Positions 1-10,769 of a DNA stretch of 64,000 nucleotides are shown one piece after another. The DNA is taken from assembly GCF_900747795.2 (NCBI RefSeq), contig NC_041404.2, positions 79,353,950 to 79,417,949 of the forward strand. The letters run 5' to 3'. The position numbers and the translations under genes were made by a program. The first letter of the stretch is position 1. The number at the start of each line of letters is the position of its first letter. The notes under the pieces were generated by a model. The model had not been told where the DNA came from. It did no database searches and was given only the letters and a program-made list of their open reading frames with translations. Source of the stretch: Erpetoichthys calabaricus. Taxonomy: Eukaryota > Chordata > Cladistia > Polypteriformes > Polypteridae.

Positions 1-3000
1 CCAATAAATAAACAAACTCTCTCACCTACCTTTACTTTTGTGACATTGTTATACCACTGCAAGAAGCAACCTTATGTCCAGAAAAGGTGTGTAGAATGAA
101 GTAGAGTGATACAGCTTAAAGAGTTTAAAAATAAATGCTTAAAAACAATTTAGTGTTAAAACAGAAAGAATCCACAGACCTTAGCAAACATCTTTAACCG
201 AGAGCTGGGTTCTCGAGATGTGGTTATCATGATTTTTGGGTCCTCTACTCCAGCCCATTTGTACTCATCATCTATGTGGGAACTAACTCCTAAAAACAAG
301 ATCAGAGAGACAGCTGTAGCATTTTAATTTAATTAAATATAAACTTAAGACAATAAACTTTAGACAATGCTCTTTTTAGACTACAGTGATAATTTTCCTT
401 GGATGCATCATTCCACTAACAACTGGAACTCAGAAAAAACTGACATCATGTATTGTTTTGAAAACTGTGTGGAAAGACAATGTATGCAATGGCTGACAAC
501 AATTATTTCAGAACCACAGTACTAGCAATGAAGACTTAATATTCTTGACAAAACATATTTTCACATATAAAAATAATGCATTTTATAGTTATATAGTACC
601 TTTTACATGCTCTAAGTGTTTCACAAATATTCAAATGCGTACAAGAGAAATACAAACACTAAAAGATTAAATAAAAAGCACTGCATACAAACTAATGTCA
701 AACATTAAATACCCAAAAACAGATTAATAGATGAAATGCAACATTCTGAATTAGAACATTTCAGAACCAACAAGAAAAAAAAATGCTAGAAGGTGACCAT
801 GAACAAATAAAACATATAAGCTTATATTCAGGAGTATCAATGCAAATTTTAAATCAACAATAACAAAGACTTTCTACAGAAGAGAACATAGCCGAGTGAG
901 TCATTTAGTTGAATCACTTTAAAAAGACTTTTGTATTTTGAGAGACAATAAAGAACAATGAGTAGTAAAGGACCAGATTTTGTTATCTGTTTTAGAACCA
1001 AATACTTGATAGATATTCACCTGGGTATGTTTATGTTGTAAAAAGCAAAACCAATGGAGTGGCCTCATTTAGCTCATTAACTCAATAGCTTTTGTCATGT
1101 GTCAAGTAAGTGATAGTACTAAGGTGTTGTACCGTGTTAGCCATTATGGATGTAGTGGGAAGTTAAGCAAAATGACACCTTTTATTGGCTAACAAGAAAG
1201 ATTACAATATAAAAGCTTTCAAGGCAACTCAGGCCCCTTCTTCAAGCAAGATGAGAGACTGAAGTCCGTAATTAATTCAGATAATACTAATGCTTTATGG
1301 TGTTTACAATTGAACTGCAGACCACAGGTATTATCTGTTCATTTTATTAACTAAATTAAATTATGTGGGCTTATTGTTCAGCAACTATAAAATTCCCTCA
1401 AAATATATACTTTTTAAACTAATAAAACAAACAAGTACATAAAACATTTATCCATAATACATACGGCATAAATATAATGCTGGACTTAATTAAAAATGTT
1501 AAGACGTTTATCAAAAAGATAAGGTTAACATGATTAACAAGCAAAACAAACATGTCTCTTAATTAACAAACCTGTTTACACAACATTGAGGGCAAATCTT
1601 CTTTACAAGTTGTTTTTCTAATGCAAACAGTGAGCTACTATGCTTAACAAAAGCTTGCTGGCTGCAACAATACCAATTCCAAAATACACATTCTTAAGCT
1701 ATATTCTTACAAGTGATTTAAATTCTTAAAGTTTTAAGCATAAATACAGTATTATTCGTGAATTTTGATATTTCTAACGTATTTACTATAGATGGGTTGA
1801 GCTCATCTTCTTTGGAAACGATTTGTTGACAATGTCTGCTATTAATAACTCGAGTGGATTAGACCACGGGCATTCATTTGGCGATAAAGGTGGGATTTAT
1901 TCTGTGGATGGGTGGAGTGTAACAGTGGGGACTGACACAGACAGGGATCAGCTGACATCACCAGAAAAGCAACCATGCTACAAAGCAATTGCTTCTAAAC
2001 AAAAACAAATATTATAACAAACAAAAATAGCAACAAACACAGAAGAATTACAAAAAGGAAGAAATAATTCTGATTTTGCTAAACATATGAGAGGATGTTT
2101 CAGTCTGTTAAATTGATATTTATGGATGCAAAACAACTATTTTTAAACTGAATTTAAAAGTTTTAAAAGGGACGGAAACATTGTACTTTACTACACTGTA
2201 TCTTTAATGTGAACTACAAGTTAATATTAAAATCCTTAGATATAAGCGAGAGGAACATTGGAAATATTTCTCATGAGAAATTTTAAAATTATACCAATGC
2301 ATGTTAAAATTATTTAAAAAACAAACAACTAATGCAAGTTACGCTAAACAGAGTATTATGATTAATATAAAATATGAACTTTCCATCCAAGTCTACAAAT
2401 TTTGAAACATTAACAGGAAATCTTACAAAGAAAAGCGTGAAAAGGAAGATTAGTAAAACATACCTTCACCCCCTTCATCATCATATTCAATAAATTTCTG
2501 AAGCTCAATAGCATCTTTCCGAACTTCTGTTGGGATCAGGTGATTCTCTGAAACAAATGGAAAAATGCTTGACAGTCTGCAATCCATGTACTGTATGTCT
2601 ATATTGTACTAAGACACATTCACATTTTAAAAAGTTGTATTGTTAGTTCTGAAACATACATTATATAAGATTTTTGCAATTAAAGTGGCTGTATGAAACC
2701 ATTTATAAAATAACTGAAGTCAACCACTTCAATGACACAGCGTTCATGCTGCTTACAGCACTGTGGTGTAAGGATGAATACTACAAAAAGTTAACCATTA
2801 ATGAATGAAATCTGTCACAAAAGAAATTTACCTTTTGCATAAGTACTAAGTAATGACACTAGGTCAAATGAGGCCTCTTATCTAATTAAAAAGGTATAAA
2901 TTATAACCATAACTTATATGGTCACACCAATTCTAAATGTAATAAATTATTCCATAATTAAGAACTATTTTGAAGTGAAAAGCAGAAAGCAAGATATTCT

Positions 3001-6000
3001 TTCAGACTGGTAACACCAAGTTGTTATGCAAATGTCTGTACTCTACCCATTCTGTATTTTCTGCAGTTTTATAATTAGGTACTTTTGGATCTTACAATTA
3101 ATGAAACAATTACACATACAGTTAAGTATTTCTTGTACTTTGGATTTATTTTACTTCAGCTTTATGTCTTGCAACACTGTATTCCCATTTAAAAATGGAA
3201 AAGATGCTGATAGGCAAGAACTTGAGCAATAATACACTTCATTAATTATGCAACAAAATATTTGCTATAGTTTAAAAGTAAATCTGTGCACTACTGATAC
3301 CACATGCTAACTCCTACCATCTAAAGCCTTCTTGAGCTTCTGTTTTTTCTCCTCAATAGAGAGGGTTTTATCCTCCTGAGCCTTTCTGTAAAGGTACTCT
3401 CTTCGAAGTCGAGCTTCTCGCCTCAGCTGTGCAAAAGAAATAAAACGAGTTGATTTATTTGGAAGCAAACATGATCTCTGCTGGTTGGCTTAGATTGTAA
3501 GCTTACTTATTAAATGAAAAACTAAAATGGACAGAAATATGCAATACATCAACCAAGGTTTTAAAACATACCAATTATAAAACATGTATATCCTTGCCCA
3601 AAGGTGGCATTTTCATAAAGAAAAAGGTTGAAAGTTAACAAAAGTTGTACTCTCTAAATTAGCACAAAGCACCCTTTCATATTCTGCATCATATATAATG
3701 TTGCATCAGGAAGGATCGCCGTTTCTACCCAGGTTGCACTGGATATATAAGTGAAGGACCACTTATACTCACAGAGTTGCTCTCCCATATCTCTGGATAC
3801 TTATTTGAGGTACTTATTATTCTATGTACCACCCTGGTGGTATCCTTGCTTTAGCATCCTCTTGCTAGCTAGGTAGCAAGTAACAATTTGCTATTAAAAA
3901 AAAGCAGATTACACGATAGAACTTTCAAACCTGACTAGAGGTTATGCAATTTTAGCTTATGATTTATTAATGATAAAATGAATGTGATGTGTAAAAATGA
4001 CATATCAAAACAAATATATTTAGAGTGGTTGATATTTTTTCATATGTAAAATAAAAAAATTAAGTAAAAAGAGAAAGGTGTTAAACAAGTACATGTAGAA
4101 ATATTATAGAGGTCAATTGAAAAATCTTCTGCTAAACTACATCCACGTACATCATTAAATTAGGCATGTCTCTGGTAGAAAGATTTTAAAAAGGAAAAGA
4201 AGAGAATATGGCACTAGCTTCCATCAAATTAGATTTGTATCTCTCTACTTGGTGGCTAGTTGTAGAAATGTGGATGTACCTCAATACACAAGTCAGACTT
4301 TGCTCAAGTAGACAGTATACACATAAAAGCAAAGATTTTAACCATTCACCAGTAAGTTATGAAGTAACCTGTATACAGTAAAGTATGAATTTAACAAGAA
4401 TTAAGACAGTTTTTAAAAATTATAACAGATATAATCATCTGGAAAATGAAAACATTCTTGAAATTTAACTATGTACAATGGTACCCAGAAAGCTAACATT
4501 CTGGCCAAAAAACAGAGCTTCTAACTTTATTTTAAGAGTTAATAGACATGGTAAAATACAAAACCGCATATCTACAGTTGACAACCTGAGACTGAATTTG
4601 CTCAGGTACTTTTAGTGCCATTTAACACGGTGTCTCACAAATATTGCTCTTCATAATGTGGTTTATTTCACACTACACACCTGAAATAAACTTACCATGA
4701 CAGTGTATCAAATTTTGATTAGTTGTGCACTAATCAAACAAGAACCAATTACAAGATTTATGTAGAAGTTATCATCGTCCACATTGAAGTAAATTGCCAG
4801 CTTTGATTTAAAGTAACAAAGTACAATTAAAGTAAATCTACACTTTGACTTTCACAGGCACTAACAATGCAACTGTGCTAAATTGTCCAGTGCATCATCC
4901 TGGTGTCAAAGATCTTGTTTGTATTTTGTACCAAAAACTGTTTTCAAAATAAAACCTAAATAACTGTATAAAAAAGGAAAACAGTAATCCAGTAAGTATA
5001 AGCAATTTCAATTTTTTGTTAGATGTTGTTAACTGACAGTGCAGTAATATTGCTTCAGTCATTTTATTAACTATACATTTATAATTCATTATACTGTAAA
5101 TCTTTGCCAATATTTCCAATTAACAGACAACTTCGGCACAAATTCTAACTTATATACAAACTAGGTTATGAACGTCAGCAAAAATTGAACCAATTCATAC
5201 CCTGGGGGCCATCTGTATTTGTTTTGATAATAGTAATGAATGGTATTTAATATCATACTGTAAAGAAATGGGAAATTTGAAATAAACAGTTCATGACACT
5301 CTAGACAACTTCTTCTCTTGATACAGCATTGGTCTCTGCTTTCTATTCTTTGACTGCAACAACTGCCTTGAAAGTGTCAAGCATGACCGTACAGTTAATA
5401 AAACAATTGCTGTTATGCCCTTTTTAACAAGTGTCTCTACTACGGTTATGAAAAATATCTACATGCAAGGAATAAAGCTTAATGTTTCAATAAAATTCTT
5501 GCACGTTTTCACATTAATGTCAAGTCCAATATTTATCAAAAAATAATCAACAAATCAAACTATTAGCAAAGCAGGCCTACTCTGAATGATAACATTAATT
5601 AAGTATAATTGTCAATCCAACACTATCAGAAGAAAGGGAAACAGTTTTTCTCAGAATGGCCTAAATTTATGACAGTCCCTGAACATATGATTAGTGAGGC
5701 TGGCGTAGATGGCATTATTGATGGTATCTAGTCGCTGACATATTCTTGCTAGTTTTAATCTTGAACAATGTGTTAAATCACAACGCACGTCGCTCAATTA
5801 CATCATTCCTTGTAGGGACTGGGGAACTGTGCATAGCATGAATGCCTATAACCCATCCTTTATTTTCCTTAAGATACTGATCATCTGGTCACTTTCCAAT
5901 TGCAACTTAAGATTGTCAACAGGTGCATCGATAAATCCTTGAAATCTTACGGATGCATCATTTTTGGCTATAATTCATGTAAGCTTTGGTAATGGATGCT

Positions 6001-7931
6001 TAGGTCAGTATAGACAGCATCAACACTGAAGGACTGCAATTACTTGATCTCGCTTCCTTTTAAATGTCATATTACGTGACTATCAGTTGCAAAAGTGGAT
6101 AATAATACAGTTTATTTATATAGCACCTTTCCCATGCTCAAGGCACTTACAGAATATAAGAAAGAACGGCGGGGTATACAGAATATAGCATTGTACAAAC
6201 CAGATAAATAAATAAAGAAGATTACGACTGTGAATTCAGAGAAAAAAAAAAAAAACGGGCAACATAATTGATGGTCTAGCACAGGGGTAGGCCACGTCGG
6301 TCCTGGAGTGCCACAGTATGTGCAGGTTTTTTGTTCCAACCCAGTTCCTTAACGAGAACTCAATTATTGCTGATGAAGCACATATTGCTTAAGTGACATT
6401 TTAATGCTTCATTTTAGTGGTCTCGCTTGTTAAGGTTCTCCAACCTTAATTGCTTATTTCAATCTTAAACTGCTGCATTCAGTGTTTTAATTGCTCCTTA
6501 TTAGCAATAAGATGTAAAACAGGGGTAGGCAATGTCAGTCCTGGTGAGCCGCAGTGGCTACAGGTTTTCAATCCAACCCAATTGCTTAATTAGAAACCAA
6601 TCATTGCCAATCTCAGACCTTATTTAATTGTATGGCTTGTTAGTCTGTGCAATGTAAGGCTTTTATATCGTAGATTTTTTTCCCTTCCAAGGCTATCATC
6701 CAAATGATTTGAAGCCTAAAACAGATCATTTTTAGTCTGTCACATTTTTCTATTAAGTGTTTTATTAAATCAAACCGTGCATGATGAACACACACAGATG
6801 TAATTGGAAAAAAGCTAGCTGGAGAACTGCTGGCTGCTTTGTCTTTTACATCTTATTGCTAATAAGGAGCAATTAAAACACTGAATGCAGCAGTTTAAGA
6901 TTGAAATAAGCAATTAAGGTTGGAGAACCTTAACAAGCGAGACCACTAAAATGAAGCATTAAAATGTCACTTAAGCAATATGTGCTTCATCAGCAATAAA
7001 TGAGTTCTCGTTAAGGAACTGGGTTGGAACAAAAACCTGCACATACTGTGGCACTCCAGGACCGACGTTGCCTACCCCTGGTCTAGCACACACACATACA
7101 TACAGGTTATATTAGCATCTTGACAGAAAAGTAAACTGAGAGAAGGGTAATAAAGACAAGCAGAGCTAAAAGCCTTCCTGAACAGATGAGTTTTCAGTTG
7201 GTTTTTAAAAAGAATTCATGGAGTCAGCTGATTCAATTAATTTCGGTAGGTCATTCCAGAGTCTGGATGCTATACAGCTGAAGGCCTTGTCACCCATGGA
7301 GTGTAGATTAGTGTGGAGCACAACAAGACTGCCAGAATCAGAGGACCTTAGTGGGCGGGCAGGCACATAGTGATGGAGAAGGTCACTGATGTAGTTTGGC
7401 GCTAAGTTATTTAAGGCTTTGTAGGTTATTAGTAGGATTTTATAGTCGATTCTGTAAGACACAGAAGCCAGTGAAGTCGGTGCAGGATGGACTACAGTAA
7501 CAAACTCTAAGTAATAAACTCCCGAAGTATCCTGAGCTCGCAGCAGTCTGACAGCAAGATAACGCATTGCCCGATCGTGCTGGTGGCTGTAGTAATGTTT
7601 ACTGTATATGGAAAAGCAAAAGCCTAAAGCTAAAGCCTGCTTATCAATGACTATTGTGTACAAGCAGCTTCTGCCGTTACCGCTGTTCAGTCTTGCACAC
7701 AGAGAAGCCCACTCCTGCAACTTAATACAAAATTGAAGCTGTGAAAATATCTGCTTCTCAAATAATCGCATAAATGTAAAAAACAGAAATATTTTATAAG
7801 TGAAACAAGACACAAGAGGATTATTTTAAACAATAACATAACGCACTTCACTATATAAGTGTTTTTGCAGTCCCTCAAAAAGCCTATGAACAAACATTAC
7901 CATCTAATTTTACTTTAAACAAACTCACCAT
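1..7931 (-). CDS. imp4: imp4, 5' part: U3 snoRNP protein IMP4 (exons 1-4, runs off the left edge)
   Basis: IMP4 works with MPP10 and IMP3 in the U3 small nucleolar RNP of the nucleolus, needed for early 18S pre-rRNA cleavage. Four coding pieces with GT/AG junctions and matching phases are visible: 7929-7931 (ATG only), 3318-3426, 2464-2547 and 180-289, together 102 codons. The protein starts M-LRREARLRREYLYRKA, close to the human start as I remember it, continues with NHLIPTEVRKDAIELQKF and SSHIDDEYKWAGVEDPK, and enters the Brix domain at KIMITTSREPSSRLKMFAK. The human protein is about 291 aa, so roughly two thirds lies beyond position 1. Intron 1 is 4.5 kb and carries an L2 relic with a hAT element. 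No break is seen in the coding pieces. Gene identity is very secure. Confidence 0.95.
180..289 (-). CDS. imp4: imp4 coding exon 4 (start of Brix domain)
   Basis: The acceptor TTTTTAG precedes GAGTTAGTTCC and the donor AAG|GTCTGT lies at 180/179. With the G carried over from exon 3 the exon gives exactly 37 codons (GVSSHIDDEYKWAG..., ending MFAK), so it ends in phase 0. The donor GTCTGT is not the commonest form, but conservation stops there. The following exon must lie left of the window. Confidence 0.93.
1114..1253 (-). repeat. Repeat family 'GAAGAAGGGGCCTGAG', copy A (possible Penelope-like tail)
   Basis: On the minus strand it reads CTTGAAGAAGGGGCCTGAG, TTGCCTTGAAAGC, then TTAGCCAATAAAAGGTGTCA, and ends near GGTACAACACC and AGTACT. 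The same modules recur at 8961-9078, 22363-22487, 24148-24394 and 52640-52800. It has no coding capacity. It lies in imp4 intron 3. Confidence 0.7.
2464..2547 (-). CDS. imp4: imp4 coding exon 3
   Basis: It reads ENHLIPTEVRKDAIELQKF then IEYDDEGGE, between the acceptor TTTGTTTCAG and the donor GAAG|GTATGT. The phase is 1 on both sides and joins both neighbouring exons. The acidic DDEGGEG stretch aligns with the DDAGGEG stretch of the human protein. Confidence 0.94.
3318..3426 (-). CDS. imp4: imp4 coding exon 2
   Basis: It opens directly after the acceptor TTTGCACAG with CTGAGGCGAGAAG (LRRE) and ends GATG|GTAGGAG. It codes for the basic, probably helical N-terminus LRREARLRREYLYRKAQ followed by EDKTLSIEEKKQKLKKALD. 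It contains no usable start codon, so the ATG must come from exon 1. Confidence 0.95.
6104..7575 (-). mobile_element. L2-clade LINE 3' part, split by a hAT element
   Basis: On the minus strand about 7575-7205 codes for an L2 reverse transcriptase C-terminus, including YRIDYKILLITYKALNNLAP, NYISDLLHHYVPARPLRSSD and LWNDLPKLIESADSMNSF. The 3' untranslated part ends near 6104 with the common tail GGCACTATATAAATAAA-like sequence. The element is 5'-truncated and its 3' part is interrupted by the hAT element at 6282-7080. The copy at 54088-55189 is closely related. Confidence 0.85.
6282..7080. mobile_element. Non-autonomous hAT foldback element with 8-bp target duplication
   Basis: The ends CAGGGGTAGG and CCTACCCCTG are flanked by the direct repeat GTCTAGCA (6274-6281 and 7081-7088). 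The outer arms, about 240 bp each, are near-perfect inverted copies. The interior begins at about 6519 with a second terminus of the same type (CAGGGGTAGGCAATG), so the element may be a composite of two relatives. There is no transposase. The 8-bp duplication and the CAGGG terminus are hAT hallmarks. Confidence 0.9.
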
Positions 7932-7975
7932 CTCTATTGACGCTCTCACGCTATAAACACGCGGCCTCCTTTTCA
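7929..7975 (-). CDS. imp4: imp4 exon 1: 5' leader ending in the start codon
   Basis: On the minus strand the sequence AATAGAGATG is followed at once by GTGAGTTTG, a strong donor. Only the ATG (7929-7931) is coding; spliced to exon 2 it gives MLRREARLRRE, as in human IMP4. The right limit given here is arbitrary because the transcription start cannot be read from sequence. The leader is richer in CpG than the surroundings. Confidence 0.8.
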
Positions 7976-7984
7976 CCGTGTTCC

Positions 7985-8040
7985 TTGTAGCGATCCCATT
8001 GGTCTACTCAATTAACCAATGAACGACAGCGTTGCTAACA
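7985..8040 (-). promoter_or_regulatory. imp4 promoter region with paired CCAAT boxes
   Basis: Just upstream of imp4 exon 1 there is a CCAAT box on the minus strand (7998-8002) and another on the plus strand (8016-8020). CCAAT motifs bound by NF-Y are typical of TATA-less housekeeping promoters. ccdc115 has a similar pair upstream of its own start. No clear TATA box is seen. This is motif reading only. Confidence 0.4.
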
Positions 8041-8265
8041 AAGGACCCGCCCCTCCTGGTAACCTGACTAAAAGTAGTTCGGGAGACATTTGAAATGTGA
8101 TTAAAATTGTGACCGGTTTCAGTAGTATGAATATGTGGTAAATTTGTGCAAAGGAATAGCTCTGATAATAAACATGAATTCCATTTACGCACAAATTAGA
8201 CACACATATCATTGTTGTTATTCCATGATCAGTAAACCCACACAATCGCAGATCCTCAATAGCTT

Positions 8266-8337
8266 GCCGTGATCGTATAGTGGTTAGTACTCTGCGTTGT
8301 GGCCGCAGCAACCCCGGTTCGAATCCGGGTCACGGCA
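8266..8337 (+). tRNA. tRNA-His (GTG)
   Basis: The acceptor stem GCCGTGA pairs with TCACGGC (8330-8336). The anticodon stem CTGCG/CGCAG holds the anticodon GTG at 8299-8301, and the T arm is CCCGGTTCGAATCCGGG. A Pol III stop TTTT follows at 8365-8368. It is 72 nt without an intron and looks functional. The G before the acceptor stem of mature tRNA-His is added after transcription in eukaryotes. It differs from the human gene, as I recall it, by a paired change in the T stem. Confidence 0.98.
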
Positions 8338-8960
8338 GTCATGAACCTTCCTAAAGGAGGATCGTTTTCTTGAAATGAATTACTTACTGTAGCTGCTGTA
8401 ATATATTAGCTAATGTACCTGTATTAACTTGTAATTTGTTTAAAATAACACTGGGAACGCTCTCACTGTTATGCTATCTGAAGTTAAATGCACACGAATG
8501 TACAGGTGTATTCCACTGCGTTCTTTGAAAAGCGCTGTGTAATCGATTGCTTTACTCAGTACTATTTTATTTTCGTACCACTAATCAGAAGAGATTACGA
8601 CTCGCGCTCCCTTCTTCTCTGCTAAATACGTGACGAAAAATGGGACTATTTGGAGAATTGTTCTAGTAAGCGAGTTTTCGTTAAGCGTGTGCGAAGAATG
8701 ACTGACAGCCCCCCTAACAGTGCTACGTAGATTCTTGAGTTGTACCGAGACTGCTTCTGATTCGTTAAGTCTACCGAAGTTGTACAAAACCGGGACATGG
8801 CCTCTATAAGGCTTTACTGCAAAGAAGAGGAGAAGGGAAATTAATACACCAAGAAAAAATGTAAAAAGATGGAGCAGAAGAATTTGCAGTCAAAAACAAA
8901 TGATACAAAAGAAAAAGTAAATATAATTAGATACTATAAACCAAAATATCAAAAAATATC

Positions 8961-9078
8961 AGTACTAGGGTGTTACATCTTGCCTGAAGAAGGGGACTGA
9001 GTTGCCTGGAAAGCTAGTATATTGTAATCTTTTTAGTTAGCCAATAAAAGGTATCATTTTGTTTGACTTCTCACTACA
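8961..9078 (+). repeat. Repeat family 'GAAGAAGGGGCCTGAG', copy B (inverted dimer with short left arm)
   Basis: It begins AGTACTAGGGTGTTAC, which is the far end of an inverted arm, then jumps to the forward arm TTGCCTGAAGAAGGGGACTG and TTAGCCAATAAAAGGTATCA. The left arm is cut to about 17 bp. It sits between the tRNA-His and tRNA-Glu genes. Confidence 0.7.
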
Positions 9079-9143
9079 AATAATACCAGAAAAAAGAACC
9101 AGGTGATGTTCACACGTTCTTCGTATTTTTTCATTATAGGAAG

Positions 9144-9215
9144 TCCCATATGGTCTAGCGGTTAGGATTCCTGGTTTTCACCCAGGCGGCCCGGGTTCGA
9201 CTCCCGGTATGGGAA
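9144..9215 (+). tRNA. tRNA-Glu (TTC)
   Basis: The acceptor stem TCCCATA pairs with TATGGGA. The anticodon stem CCTGG/CCAGG holds TTC at 9177-9179, and the T arm is CCGGGTTCGACTCCCGG. A Pol III stop TTTTT lies at 9223-9227. It is 72 nt, intron-less, identical over its full length to the minus-strand gene at 22113-22184, and as far as I recall identical to a human tRNA-Glu-TTC. Confidence 0.98.
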
Positions 9216-10769
9216 CTATGAATTTTTCCAGACTACTCGATGTTTCAAGGGAATGTGTACATGTGTTGATAAGAAGTACTACCCTAATTATAACATACGT
9301 GATTGAAAATGTAACTTCGGATAACTGATTATAGTAGCAATTTAATCAATCTCTTTTTATGACTCGCCTCTTTTTGTCTATAAAACGGAAAAATAACTGG
9401 GCATTGTCTTTTGGAAATGATTATTTCCTTCTATTAAGACAGCGCGTTAATTTTAGAGATTAACGATAAAGCTTTCGATGTGGGTACGGAACTTTCTTTT
9501 TCTTGGGTACTGCTTTTTCGCTGGTTTGCCAAAACCCCTTCAGAATCCCATATTTTACGAGTGAGTATAACATACTTCCTTGTTAACTCTGTCCCTGCAG
9601 TAAGTTATAAAACGCATCAAACGTTGATTGCATATCAATCATCCATCCATCCATTATCAATCAACTGAGAAAAAAAATATATGGTGACGTATTTGGTCCT
9701 ACGGTGGGATGAAATGTGGCTGTGAAAAGTAGTAAGAAGTCAACATAACAATGTTATTTAATTAACATTTCATCCAAAGAGTATGAACGAAGACAAAATC
9801 GGTCTCCTACTGTTTCAAAGAAACGAAAGGCAATCCGTAAAAGAAAAACACACCTTTCTATGAAACAGCTTGTCCTTTTCGGTGCTATCAGGTTATTGTT
9901 GTTTACAAGCGTAGAAAACTGAGATTTCTAGCAATGAGCGACACAGAAATAAGTCCAATAAGAATCCATATTAAATTTATATAAGTACAATTTTAATACC
10001 CTATATCAATATTTTGAATTGATCGGCATCGCTTGAGGTCATGTACCTTTTTTGTACACTAGGGACCGCATTTCACCCCTCAGATCGCATCTTATCTGTT
10101 CGTTTTGTTTGTATGCGCACAATTATACAAAAACGACTGATACGATTTTCAAAAAAATTTGCAGGTAGGATGAGGTGGTCCAACCAAAATATATACTACT
10201 ATATATGGCTTTTCAAAAATGTAACTGGGTAAGTTGTAATGGGAAATCAAAATTGAATCACTGCAGAGTGGTCAAAGTTCATGAAATTTTTGCATGCATA
10301 TTAATGATAATACAGTATAAAATCTAGATCCACCAAGAAACGTGGTAGGATGGAGTGGGGTGTGGAAGGGGGTTGGGTCAATTGCAAAACTGCCAATGAT
10401 AATGAATTTAGCATAATGTTTAAGTTTGGCCCTGTTTACAGTGAATTGTTAATTCCATGTTATTGATTCAATGGAAACAACTGCAGGAGAGGTGGCAATG
10501 TGTTGTGATAAAGACTAACACAAAAATCACATATCACTCAAAAATGGTTATAAGTACATTAACTCAACCAAAAGAAGAAGAACTTAGTTTTGTATTTAGA
10601 TTACCGTTCATGCAGTTTAGAATACAGGCTTCATGGAGTTTCAAAAATTGTATTGTGCAGTCACAATGGTTGGGCCAACACCACAAAAACCATGCGTTAC
10701 TCCAAAGTTAAGTGAAGGTTCATGAAAATTTTAATATATATATTATACTCAATTTATCATACAGTCATT

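Noticed and set aside
1823-2017. 64-aa open frame within imp4 intron 3
   Set aside because: No similarity recognised and position inside an intron; chance length.
8581-8787. Possible extra host exon or second tRNA between tRNA-His and tRNA-Glu
   Set aside because: No cloverleaf, no B box and no splice-bounded conserved reading; GC content alone drew attention.
10457-10711. 84-aa open frame between the tRNA genes and the Tc1 relic
   Set aside because: No domain, no splice context and no codon bias that I can see.
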